Positions 46,260 to 59,190 of a stretch of DNA of 64,000 nucleotides are shown piece after piece. The notes below the pieces were generated by a model. It had not been told where the DNA came from, searched no databases, and saw only the letters and a list, made by a program, of their open reading frames with translations. The stretch is from Muricea muricata (lineage: Eukaryota > Cnidaria > Anthozoa > Malacalcyonacea > Plexauridae), in NCBI GenBank assembly GCA_963855995.1, contig OY979726.1, positions 6,672,701 to 6,736,700 on the forward strand, written 5' to 3'. Made by a program: the position numbers and the translations under genes. Every line of letters begins with the position of its first letter. Position 1 is the stretch's first letter.

Positions 46260-49200
46260 ATGCTAAGTTCTCCAATTTCGATTTAGAAGCTGTCTTTTAG
46301 GTACGCGATTTCAATATATCATTGGTCTCAACTCGTTCTTTTTAGCACTCAAAACATCATTTTAAGATCTAAAACGTCGGCGTGATCGATTTTAGACGGC
46401 AATTTTTAGTTGGAAGTCTTAGCATGTTTTTTCGCTCAAATCGCTCCAGAACGTCTAAAACGCGATTTTGATGATTGTAAGAGCGTTTCTTTTCAGTCTA
46501 AAAGCATGTTGTAGGTTTCTAATTTCAACATGCTATTTTGCTGATGTCGATAGTTTGATCGCCGAAAACATGATTGCGGACTTCCTATAAGTTCTCCAAT
46601 TTCGATTTAGAAGCTGTCTTTTAGGTACGCGATTGCAATATATTATTGTGCTCAACTCGTTCATTTTAGCACTCAAAACATCATTTTAAAATATAAAACG
46701 TCGCCGTGATCGATTTGAGACGGCAATTTTAGTTGGTAGTCTGAGCATGTTTTTACGCTCAAATCACTTCCAGAACGCCTAAAACGCGATTTTGATGACT
46801 GTAAGAGCGTTTCTTTTCATTCTCAAAGCATGTTGTAAGTTTCTAATTTCAACATGCTATTTTGCTGATATCGATAGTTTGAGCGCCGAAAACGTGATTG
46901 TGGACTTCCTATAAGTTCTCCAATTTCGATTTCGAAGCTGTCTTTTAGGACCGCGATTGCAATATATCATTGTGCTCAAGTCGTTCTTTTTAGCACTCAA
47001 AACATCATTTTAAGATCTAAAACGTCGGCGTGATCGATTTTAGACGGCAATTTTTAGTTGGAAGTCTGAACATGTTTTTTCGCTCAAATCGCTCCACAAC
47101 GTCTAAAACGCGATTTTGATGATTGTAAGAGCGTTTCTTTTCAGTCTAAAAGCATGTTGTAGGTTTCTCATTTCAACATGCTATTTTGCTGATGTCGATA
47201 GTTTGAGCGCCGAAAACATGATTGCGGACTTCCTATAAGTTCTCCAATTTCGATTTAGAAGCTGTCTTTTAGGTACGCGATTGGAATACATCATTGTGCT
47301 CAACTCGTTCTTTTTAGCACTCAAAACATCATTTTAAGCTCTAAAACGTCGCCGTGATCGATTTGAGACGGCCATTTTTAGTTGGAAGTCTGAGCATGTT
47401 TTTACGCTCAAATCGCTTCCAGAACGCCTAAAACGTGATTTTTATGATTGTAAGAGCGTTTCTTTTCAGTTTCAAAGCAGGTTGTAGGGTTCTTATTTCA
47501 ACATGCTATTTTGCTGATGTCGATAGTTTGAGCGCCGAAAACATGATTGCGGACATGCTAACTTCTCCAATTTTGATTTAGAAGCTGTCTTTTCGGTACG
47601 CGATTTCAATATATCATTGTGCTCAACTCGTTCTTTTTAGCACTCAAAACATCATTTTAAGCTCTAAAACGTCGGCGTGATCGATTTTAGACGGCAATTT
47701 TTAGTTGGAAGTCTGAGCATGTTTTTTCGCTCAAATCGCTCCAGAACGTCTAAAACGCGATTTTGATGATTGTAAGAGCGTTTCTTTTCAGTCTAAAAGC
47801 ATGTTGTAGCTTTCTAATTTCAACATGCTATTTTGCTGATGTCGATAGTTTGAGCGCCGAAAACATGATTGCGGACATGCTAACTTCTCCAATTTTGATT
47901 TAGAAGCTGTCTTTTCGGTACGCGATTTCAATATATCATTGTGCTCAACTCGTTCTTTTTAGCACTCAAAACATCATTTTAAGCTCTAAAACGTCGGCGT
48001 GATCGATTTTAGACGGCAATTTTTAGTTGGAAGTCTGAGCATGTTTTTTCGCTCAAATCGCTCCAGAACGTCTAAAACGCGATTTTGATGATTGTAAGAG
48101 CGTTTCTTTTCAGTCTAAAAGCATGTTGTAGCTTTCTAATTTCAACATGCTATTTTGCTGATGTCGATAGTTTGATCGCCGAAAACATGATTGCGGACTT
48201 CCTATAAGTTCTCCAATTTCGATTTCGAAGCTGTCTTTTAGGACCGCGATTGCAATATATCATTGTGCTCAACTCGTTCTTTTTAGCACTCAAAACATCA
48301 TTTTAAGCTCTAAAACGTCGCCGTGATCGATTTGAGACGGCAATTTTTAGTTGGAAGTCTGAGCATGTTTTTACGCTCAAATCGCTTCCAGAACGCCTAA
48401 AACGCGATTTTGATGATTGTAAGAGCGTTTCTTTTCAGTCTCAAAGCATGTTGTAGGTTTCTCATTTCAACATGCTATTTTGCTGATGTCGATAGTTTGA
48501 GCGCCGAAAACATGATTGCGGACTTCCTATAAGTTCTCCAATTTCGATTTAGAAGCTGTCTTTTAGGTACGCGATTGGAATACATCATTGTGCTCAACTC
48601 GTTCTTTTTAGCACTGAAAACATCATTTTAAGCTCTAAAACGTCGCCGTGATCGATTTGAGACGGCCATTTTTAGTTGCAAGTCTGAGCATGTTTTTACG
48701 CTCAAATCGCTTCCAGAACGCCTAAAACGTGATTTTGATGATTGTAAGAGCGTTTCTTTTCAGTTTCAAACCCGGTTGTAGGGTTCTTATTTCAACATGC
48801 TATTTTGCTGATGTCAATAGTTTGAGTGCCGAAAACATGATGGGGGACATGCTAACTTCTCCAATTTTTATTTAGAAGCTGTCTTTTAGGTACGCGATTT
48901 CAATATATCATTGTGCTCAACTCGTTCTTTTTAGCACTCAAAACATCATTTTAAGCTCTAAAAGGTCGGCGTGATCGATTTTAGACGGCAATTTTTAGTT
49001 GGAAGTCTGAGCATGTTTTTACGCTCAAATCGCTTCCAGAACGCCTAAAACGCGATTTTGATGATTGTAAGAGCGTTTCTTTTCAGTCTCAAAGCATGTT
49101 GTAGGTTTCTCATTTCAACATGCTATTTTGCTGATGTCGATAGTTTGACCGCCGAAAACATGATTGCGGACTTCCTATAAGTTCTCCAATTTCGATTTAG

Positions 49201-52200
49201 AAGCTGTCTTTTAGGTACGCGATTTCAATATATCATTGTGCTCAACTCGTTCTTTTTAGCACTCAAAACATCATTTTAAGCTCTAAAACGTCGCCGTGAT
49301 CGATTTGAGACGGAAATTTTTGTTGGCAGTCTGAGCATGTTTTTACGCTTAAATCGCTTCCAGAACGCCTAAAACGCGATTTTGATGATTGTAAGAGCGT
49401 TTCTTTTCAGAATCAAAGCATGTTGTAGGTTTCTCATTTCAACCTGCTATTTTGCTGATGTCGATATTTTGAGCGCCGAAAACGTGATATCAGACATGCT
49501 AAGTTCTCCAATTTCGATTTAGAATCTGTCTTTTAGGTACGCGATTTCAATATATCATTGTGCTCAACTCGTTCTTTTTAGCACTCAAAACATCATTTTA
49601 AGATCTAAAACGTCGGCGTGATCGATTTTAGACGGCAATTTTTAGTTGGAAGTCTGAGCATGTTTTTTCGCTCAAATCGCTCCAGAACGCCTAAAACGCG
49701 ATTTTGATGATTGTAAGAGCGTTTCTTTTCAGTCTCAAAGCATGTTGTAGGTTTCTCATTTCAACATGCTATTTTGCTGATGTCGATAGTTTGAGCGCCG
49801 AAAACATGATTGCGGACTTCCTATAAGTTCTCCAATTTCGATTTAGAAGCTGTCTTTTAGGTACGCGATTTCAATATATCATTGTGCTCAACTCGTTCTT
49901 TTTAGCACTCAAAACATCATTTTAAGCTCTAAAACGTCGCCGTGATCGATTTGAGACGGAAATTTTTGTTGGCAGTCTGAGCATGTTTTTACGCTTAAAT
50001 CGCTTCCAGAACGCCTAAAACGCGATTTTGATGATTGTAAGAGCGTTTCTTTTCAGAATCAAAGCATGTTGTAGGTTTCTCATTTCAACCTGCTATTTTG
50101 CTGATGTCGATATTTTGAGCGCCGAAAACGTGATATCAGACATGCTAAGTTCTCCAATTTCGATTTAGAATCTGTCTTTTAGGTACGCGATTTCAATATA
50201 TCATTGTGCTCAACTCGTTCTTTTTAGCACTCAAAACATCATTTTAAGATCTAAAACGTCGGCGTGATCGATTTTAGACGGCAATTTTTAGTTGGAAGTC
50301 TGAGCATGTTTTTTCGCTCAAATCGCTCCAGAACGCCTAAAACGCGATTTTGATGATTGTAAGAGCGTTTCTTTTCAGTCTAAAAGCATGTTGTAGGTTT
50401 CTAATTTCAACATGCTATTTTGCTGATGTCGATAGTTTGATCGCCGAAAACATGATTGCGGACTTCCTATAAGTTCTCCAATTTCGATTTAGAAGCTGTC
50501 TTTTAGGTACGCGATTGCAATATATTATTGTGCTCAACTCGTTCATTTTAGCACTCAAAACATCATTTTAAGCTATAAAACGTCGCCGTGATCGATTTGA
50601 GACGGCAATTTTAGTTGGCAGTCTGAGCATGTTTTTACGCTCAAACACTTCCAGAACGCCTAAAACGCGATTTTGATGACTGTAAGAGCGTTTCTTTTCA
50701 TTCTCAAAGCATGCTGTAAGTTTCTAATTTCAACATGCTATTTTGCTGATGTCGATAGTTTGAGCGCCGAAAACATGATTGCGGACTTCCTATAAGTTCT
50801 CCAATTTCGATTTCGAAGCTGTCTTTTAGGACCGCGATTGCAATATATCATTGTGCTCAAGTCGTTCTTTTTAGCACTCAAAACATCATTTTAAGCTCTA
50901 AAACGTCGCCGTGATGGATTTGAGACGGCCATTTTTAGTTGGAAGTCTGAGCATGTTTTTACGCTCAAATCGCTTCCAGAACGCCTAAAACGTGATTTTG
51001 ATGATTGTAAGAGCGTTTCTTTTCAGTTTCAAAGCAGGTTGTAGGGTCCTTATTTCAACATGCTATTTTGCTGATGTCGATAGTTTGAGCGCCGAAAACA
51101 TGATTGCGGACATACTAACTTCTCCATTTTTGATTTAGAAGCTGTCTTTTAGGTACGCGATTTCAATATATCATTGTGCTCAACTTGTTCTCTTTAGCAC
51201 TCAAAACATCATTTTGAGCTCTAAAACGTCGGCGTGATCGATTTTAGACGGCAATTTTTAGTTGGCAGTCTGAGCATGTTTTTACGCTCAAATCGCTCCA
51301 GAACGTCTAAAACGCGATTTTGATGATTGTAAGAGCGTTTCTTTTCAGTCTCAAAGCATGTTGTAGGTTTCTCATTTCAACATTCTATTTTGCTGATGTC
51401 GATAGTTTGAGCGCCGAAAACATGATTGCGGACTTCCTATAAGTCCTCCAATTTCGATTTAGAAGCTGCCTTTTAGGTACGCGATTGGAATATATCATTG
51501 TGCTCAACTCGTTCTTTTTAGCACTCAAAAACATCATTTTAAGCTCTAAAACGTCGCCATGATCGATTTGAGACGGCCATTTTTAGTTTGAAGTCTGAGC
51601 ATGTTTTTACGCTCAAATCGCTTCCAGAATGCCTAAAACGTGATTTTGATGATTGTAAGAGGGTTTATTTTAAGTTTCAAAGCAGGTTGTAGGGTTCTTA
51701 TTTCAACATGCTATTTTGCTGATGTCGATAGTTTGAGCGCCGAAAACATGATTGCGGACATGCTAAGTTCTCCAATTTCGATTTAGAAGCTGTCTTTTAG
51801 GTACGCGATTTCAATATATCATTGTGCTCAACTCGTTCTTTTTAAAACTCAAAACATCATTTTAAGCTCTAAAACGTCGCCGTGATCGATTTGAGACGGC
51901 AATTTTTGTTGGCAGTCTGAGCATGTTTTTACGCTTAAATCGCTTCAAGAACGCCTAAAACGCGATTTTGATGATTGTAAGAGCGTTTCTTTTCAGTCTC
52001 AAAGCATGTTGTAGGTTTCTCATTTCAACATGCTATTTTGCTGATGTCGATAGTTCGAGCGCCGAAAACATGATTGCGGACATGCTAAGTTCTCCAATTT
52101 CGATTTAGAAGCTGTCTTTTAGGTACGCGATTTCAATATATCATTGTGCTCAACTCGTTCTTTTTAGCACTCAAAACATCATTTTAAGATCTAAAACGTC

Positions 52201-55200
52201 GGCGTGATCGATTTTAGACGGCAATTTTTAGTTGGAAGTCTGAGCATGTTTTTTCGCTCAAATCGCTCCAGAACGTCTAAAACGCGATTTTGATGATTGT
52301 AAGAGCGTTTCTTTTCAGTCTCAAAGCATGTTGTAGGTTTCTCATTTCAACATGCTATTTTGCTGATGTCGATAGTTCGAGCGCCGAAAACATGATTGCG
52401 GACATGCTAAGTTCTCCAATTTCGATTTAGAAGCTGTCTTTTAGGTACGCGATTTCAATATATCATTGTGCTCAACTCGTTCTTTTTAGCACTCAAAACA
52501 TCATTTTAAGATCTAAAACGTCGGCGTGATCGATTTTAGACGGCAATTTTTAGTTGGAAGTCTGAGCATGTTTTTTCGCTCAAATCGCTCCAGAACGTCT
52601 AAAACGCGATTTTGATGATTGTAAGAGCGTTTCTTTTCAGTCTAAAAGCATGTTGTAGGTTTCTAATTTCAACATGCTATTTTGCTGATGTCGATAGTTT
52701 GATCGCCGAAAACATGATTGCGGACTTCCTATAAGTTCTCCAATTTCGATTTAGAAGCTGTCTTTTAGGTACGCGATTGCAATATATTATTGTGCTCAAC
52801 TCGTTCATTTTAGCACTCAAAACATCATTTTAAGCTATAAAACGTCGCCGTGATCGATTTGAGACGGCAATTTTAGTTGGTAGTCTGAGCATGTTTTTAC
52901 GCTCAAACACTTCCAGAACGCCTAAAACGCGATTTTGATGACTGTAAGAGCGTTTCTTTTCATTCTCAAAGCATGCTGTAAGTTTCTAATTTCAACATGC
53001 TATTTTGCTGATGTCGATAGTTTGAGCGCCGAAAACATGATTGCGGACTTCCTATAAGTTCTCCAATTTCGATTTCGAAGCTGTCTTTTAGGACCGCGAT
53101 TGCAATATATCATTGTGCTCAAGTCGTTCTTTTTAGCACTCAAAACATCATTTTAAGCTCTAAAACGTCGCCGTGATGGATTTGAGACGGCCATTTTTAG
53201 TTGGAAGTCTGAGCATGTTTTTACGCTCAAATCGCTTCCAGAACGCCTAAAACGTGATTTTGATGATTGTAAGAGCGTTTCTTTTCAGTTTCAAAGCAGG
53301 TTGTAGGGTTGTTATTTCAACATGCTATTTTGCTGATGTCGATAGTTTGAGCGCCGAAAACATGATTGCGGACATACTAACTTCTCCATTTTTGATTTAG
53401 AAGCTGTCTTTTAGGTACGCGATTTCAATATATCATTGTGCTCAACTTGTTCTCTTTAGCACTCAAAACATCATTTTGAGCTCTAAAACGTCGGCGTGAT
53501 CGATTTTAGACGGCAATTTTTAGTTGGCAGTCTGAGCATGTTTTTACGCTCAAATCGCTCCAGAACGTCTAAAACGCGATTTTGATGATTGTAAGAGCGT
53601 TTCTTTTCAGTCTCAAAGCATGTTGTAGGTTTCTCATTTCAACATTCTATTTTGCTGATGTCGATAGTTTGAGCGCCGAAAACATGATTGCGGACTTCCT
53701 ATAAGTCCTCCAATTTCGATTTAGAAGCTGCCTTTTAGGTACGCGATTGGAATATATCATTGTGCTCAACTCGTTCTTTTTAGCACTCAAAAACATCATT
53801 TTAAGCTCTAAAACGTCGCCATGATCGATTTGAGACGGCCATTTTTAGTTTGAAGTCTGAGCATGTTTTTACGCTCAAATCGCTTCCAGAATGCCTAAAA
53901 CGTGATTTTGATGATTGTAAGAGGGTTTATTTTAAGTTTCAAAGCAGGTTGTAGGGTTCTTATTTCAACATGCTATTTTGCTGATGTCGATAGTTTGAGC
54001 GCCGAAAACATGATTGCGGACATGCTAAGTTCTCCAATTTCGATTTAGAAGCTGTCTTTTAGGTACGCGATTTCAATATATCATTGTGCTCAACTCGTTC
54101 TTTTTAAAACTCAAAACATCATTTTAAGCTCTAAAACGTCGCCGTGATCGATTTGAGACGGCAATTTTTGTTGGCAGTCTGAGCATGTTTTTACGCTTAA
54201 ATCGCTTCAAGAACGCCTAAAACGCGATTTTGATGATTGTAAGAGCGTTTCTTTTCAGTCTCAAAGCATGTTGTAGGTTTCTCATTTCAACATGCTATTT
54301 TGCTGATGTCGATAGTTCGAGCGCCGAAAACATGATTGCGGACATGCTAAGTTCTCCAATTTCGATTTAGAAGCTGTCTTTTAGGTACGCGATTTCAATA
54401 TATCATTGTGCTCAACTCGTTCTTTTTAGCACTCAAAACATCATTTTAAGATCTAAAACGTCGGCGTGATCGATTTTAGACGGCAATTTTTAGTTGGAAG
54501 TCTGAGCATGTTTTTTCGCTCAAATCGCTCCAGAACGTCTAAAACGCGATTTTGATGATTGTAAGAGCGTTTCTTTTCAGTCTAAAAGCATGTTGTAGGT
54601 TTCTAATTTCAACATGCTATTTTGCTGATGTCGATAGTTTGATCGCCGAAAACATGATTGCGGACTTCTTATAAGTTCTCCAATTTCGATTTAGAAGCTG
54701 TCTTTTAGGTACGCGATTGCAATATATTATTGTGCTCAACTCGTTCATTTTAGCACTCAAAACATCATTTTAAGCTATAAAACGTCGCCGTGATCGATTT
54801 GAGACGGCAATTTTTAGTTTGAAGTCTGAGCATGTTTTTACGCTCAAATCGCTTCCAGAATGCCTAAAACGTGATTTTGATGATTGTAAGAGGGTTTATT
54901 TTAAGTTTCAAAGCAGGTTGTAGGGTTCTTATTTCAACATGCTATTTTGCTGATGTCGATAGTTTGAGCGCCGAAAACATGATTGCGGACATGCTAAGTT
55001 CTCCAATTTCGATTTAGAAGCTGTCTTTTAGGTACGCGATTTCAATATATCATTGTGCTCAACTCGTTCTTTTTAAAACTCAAAACATCATTTTAAGCTC
55101 TAAAACGTCGCCGTGATCGATTTGAGACGGCAATTTTTGTTGGCAGTCTGAGCATGTTTTTACGCTTAAATCGCTTCAAGAACGCCTAAAACGCGATTTT

Positions 55201-56760
55201 GATGATTGTAAGAGCGTTTCTTTTCAGTCTCAAAGCATGTTGTAGGTTTCTCATTTCAACATGCTATTTTGCTGATGTCGATAGTTCGAGCGCCGAAAAC
55301 ATGATTGCGGACATGCTAAGTTCTCCAATTTCGATTTAGAAGCTGTCTTTTAGGTACGCGATTTCAATATATCATTGTGCTCAACTCGTTCTTTTTAGCA
55401 CTCAAAACATCATTTTAAGATCCAAAACGTCGGCGTGATCGATTTTAGACGGCAATTTTTAGTTGGAAGTCTGAGCATGTTTTTTCGCTCAAATCGCTCC
55501 ACAACGTCTAAAACGCGATTTTGATGATTGTAAGAGCGTTTCTTTTCAGTCTAAAAGCATGTTGTAGGTTTCTAATTTCAACATGCTATTTTGCTGATGT
55601 CGATAGTTTGATCGCCGAAAACATGATTGCGGACTTCTTATAAGTTCTCCAATTTCGATTTAGAAGCTGTCTTTTAGGTACGCGATTGCAATATATCATT
55701 GTGCTCAAGTCGTTCTTTTTAGCACTCAAAACATCATTTTAAGCTCTAAAACGTCGCCGTGATCGATTTGAGACGGCCATTTTTAGTTGGAAGTCTGAGC
55801 ATGTTTTTACGCTCAAATCGCTTCCAGAACGCCTAAAACGCGATTTTGATGATTCTAAGAGCGTTTCTTTTCAGTCTCAAAGCATGTTGTAGGTTTCTCA
55901 TTTCAACATGCTATTTTGCTGATGTCGATAGTTCGAGCGCCGAAAACATGATTGCGGACATGCTAAGTTCTCCAATTTCGATTTAGAAGCTGTCTTTTAG
56001 GTACGCGATTTCAATATATCATTGTGCTCAACTCGTTCTTTTTAGCACTCAAAACATCATTTTAAGATCCAAAACGTCGGCGTGATCGATTTTAGACGGC
56101 AATTTTTAGTTGGAAGTCTGAGCATGTTTTTTCGCTCAAATCGCTCCAGAACGTCTAAAACGCGATTTTGATGATTGTAAGAGCGTTTCTTTTCAGTCTA
56201 AAAGCATGTTGTAGGTTTCTAATTTCAACATGCTATTTTGCTGATGTCGATAGTTTGATCGCCGAAAACATGATTGCGGACTTCCTATAAGTTCTCCAAT
56301 TTCGATTTAGAAGCTGCCTTTTAGGTACGCGATTGGAATATATCATTGTGCTCAACTCGTTCTTTTTAGCACTCAAAACATCATTTTAAGCTCTAAAACG
56401 TCGCCATGATCGATTTGAGACGGCCATTTTTAGTTTGAAGTCTGAGCATGTTTTTACGCTCAAATCGCTTCCAGAATGCCTAAAACGTGATTTTAATGAT
56501 TATAAGAGGTTTTATTTTAAGTTTCAAAGCAGGTTGTAGGGTTCTTATTTCAACATGCTATTTTGCTGATGTCGATAGTTTGAGCGCCGAAAACATGATT
56601 GCGGACATGCTAAGTTCTCCAATTTCGATTTAGAAGCTGTCTTTTAGGTACGCGATAGGAATACATCATTGTGCTCAACTCGTTCTTTTTAGCACTCAAA
56701 ACATCATTTTAAGCTCTAAAACGTCGCCGTGATCGATTTGAGACGGCCATTTTTAGTTGC
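46091..56760 (+). repeat. 35-monomer tandem duplication, copy 2 (10,670 bp, two monomers lost)
   Basis: This is the second copy, shorter by 650 bp because an A and an H monomer (36557 and 36882 in copy 1) are missing. It differs from copy 1 at a handful of bases I noticed: GACTTCC versus GACATCC (50466/39796), CGCTCC versus CGTTCC (near 52588/41918), TTCTCTTTAG versus TTCTGTTTAG (near 53454/42784), CGCTCAAAT versus CGCTCTAAT (near 53551/42881), and GAACATG versus GAGCATG (47069/35749). At its right end the S monomer at 56607 continues as a normal S (CTCATAGC). Confidence 0.9.
47817..47853 (+). other. Deletion junction: loss of A and H monomers (650 bp)
   Basis: In copy 1 of the 11.3-kb unit the order is I (36235), A, H, I (37207). 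In copy 2 two I monomers are adjacent (47555 and 47877). The first has the I back up to GTAGCTTTCTAATTT but ends TTTGAGCGCC like H, instead of TTTGATCGCC. The breakpoint is in the stretch shared by both parents, which includes the CAACATGCT arm of the dyad. Monomer length is kept at 322 bp. Confidence 0.85.
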
Positions 56761-59190
56761 AAGTCTGAGCATGTTTTTACGCTCAAATCGCTTCCAGAAC
56801 GCCTAAAACGCGATTTTGATGATTGTAAGAGCGTTTCTTTTCAGTCTCATAGCATGTTGTAGGTTTCTCATTTCAACATGCTATTTTGCTGATGTCGATA
56901 GTTCGAGCGCCGAAAACATGATTGCGAACATGCTAAGTTCTCCAATTTCGATTTAGAAGCTGTCTTTTAGGTACGCGATTGCAATATATCATTGTGCTCA
57001 ACTCGTTCTTTTTAGCACTCAAAACATCATTTTAAGATCTAAAACGTCGGCGTGATCGATTTTAGACGGCAATTTTTAGTTGGAAGTCTGAGCATGTTTT
57101 TTCGCTCAAATCGCTCCAGAACGTCTAAAACGCGATTTTGATGATTGTAAGAGCGTTTCTTTTCAGTCTAAAAGCATGTTGTAGGTTTCTAATTTCAACA
57201 TGCTATTTTGCTGATGTCGATAGTTTGATCGCCGAAAACATGATTGCGGACTTCCTATAAGTTCTCCAAGTTCGATTTAGAAGCTGTCTTTTAGACACGC
57301 GATTGCAATATATTATTGTGCTCAACTCGTTCATTTTAGCACTCAAAACATCATTTTAAGCTATAAAACGTCGCCGTGATCGATTTGAGACGGCAATTTT
57401 AGTTGGTAGTCTGAGCATGTTTTTACGCTCAAATCACTTCCAGAACGCCTAAAACGCGATTTTGATGACTGTAAGAGCGTTTCTTTTCATTCTCAAAGCA
57501 TGTTGTAAGTTTCTAATTTCAACATGCTATTTTGCTGATGTCGATAGTTTGAGCGCCGAAAACATGATTGCGGACATGCTAAGTTCTCCAATTTCGATTT
57601 AGAAGCTGTCTTTTAGGTACGCGATAGGAATACATCATTGTGCTCAACTCGTTCTTTTTAGCACTCAAAACATCATTTTAAGCTCTAAAACGTCGCCGTG
57701 ATCGATTTGAGACGGCCATTTTTAGTTGCAAGTCTGAGCATGTTTTTACGCTCAAATCGCTTCCAGAACGCCTAAAACGCGATTTTGATGATTGTAAGAG
57801 CGTTTCTTTTCAGTCTCATAGCATGTTGTAGGTTTCTCATTTCAACATGCTATTTTGCTGATGTCGATAGTTCGAGCGCCGAAAACATGATTGCGAACAT
57901 GCTAAGTTCTCCAATTTCGATTTAGAAGCTGTCTTTTAGGTACGCGATTGCAATATATCATTGTGCTCAACTCGTTCTTTTTAGCACTCAAAACATCATT
58001 TTAAGATCTAAAACGTCGGCGTGATCGATTTTAGACGGCAATTTTTAGTTGGAAGTCTGAGCATGTTTTTTCGCTCAAATCGCTTCCAGAATGCCTAAAA
58101 CGTGATTTTAATGATTATAAGAGGTTTTATTTTAAGTTTCAAAGCAGGTTGTAGGGTTCTTATTTCAACATGCTATTTTGCTGATGTCGATAGTTTGAGC
58201 GCCGAAAACATGATTGCGGACATGCTAAGTTCTCCAATTTCGATTTAGAAGCTGTCTTTTAGGTACGCGATAGGAATACATCATTGTGCTCAACTCGTTC
58301 TTTTTAGCACTCAAAACATCATTTTAAGCTCTAAAACGTCGCCGTGATCGATTTGAGACGGCCATTTTTAGTTGCAAGTCTGAGCATGTTTTTACGCTCA
58401 AATCGCTTCCAGAACGCCTAAAACGCGATTTTGATGATTGTAAGAGCGTTTCTTTTCAGTCTCATAGCATGTTGTAGGTTTCTCATTTCAACATGCTATT
58501 TTGCTGATGTCGATAGTTCGAGCGCCGAAAACATGATTGCGAACATGCTAAGTTCTCCAATTTCGATTTAGAAGCTGTCTTTTAGGTACGCGATTGCAAT
58601 ATATCATTGTGCTCAACTCGTTCTTTTTAGCACTCAAAACATCATTTTAAGATCTAAAACGTCGGCGTGATCGATTTTAGACGGCAATTTTTAGTTGGAA
58701 GTCTGAGCATGTTTTTTCGCTCAAATCGCTCCAGAACGTCTAAAACGCGATTTTGATGATTGTAAGAGCGTTTCTTTTCAGTCTAAAAGCATGTTGTAGG
58801 TTTCTAATTTCAACATGCTATTTTGCTGATGTCGATAGTTTGATCGCCGAAAACATGATTGCGGACTTCCTATAAGTTCTCCAAGTTCGATTTAGAAGCT
58901 GTCTTTTAGACACGCGATTGCAATATATTATTGTGCTCAACTCGTTCATTTTAGCACTCAAAACATCATTTTAAGCTATAAAACGTCGCCGTGATCGATT
59001 TGAGACGGCAATTTTAGTTGGTAGTCTGAGCATGTTTTTACGCTCAAATCACTTCCAGAACGCCTAAAACGCGATTTTGATGACTGTAAGAGCGTTTCTT
59101 TTCATTCTCAAAGCATGTTGTAAGTTTCTAATTTCAACATGCTATTTTGCTGATGTCGATAGTTTGAGCGCCGAAAACATGATTGCGGAC
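56607..59190 (+). repeat. 5-mer S-U-E-S-U/R (1,615 bp) and partial second copy S-U-E
   Basis: The starts are 56607, 56930, 57252, 57576 and 57899, then 58222, 58545 and 58867. The S-U-E part repeats at 1,615 bp. The same S-U-E-S-U/R-S run is at 30731-32346 (offset 25,876 bp), so this region and the 30-32 kb region share a recent origin. The E monomers here have CCAAGTTCG and TTAGACACGCG. Confidence 0.87.
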
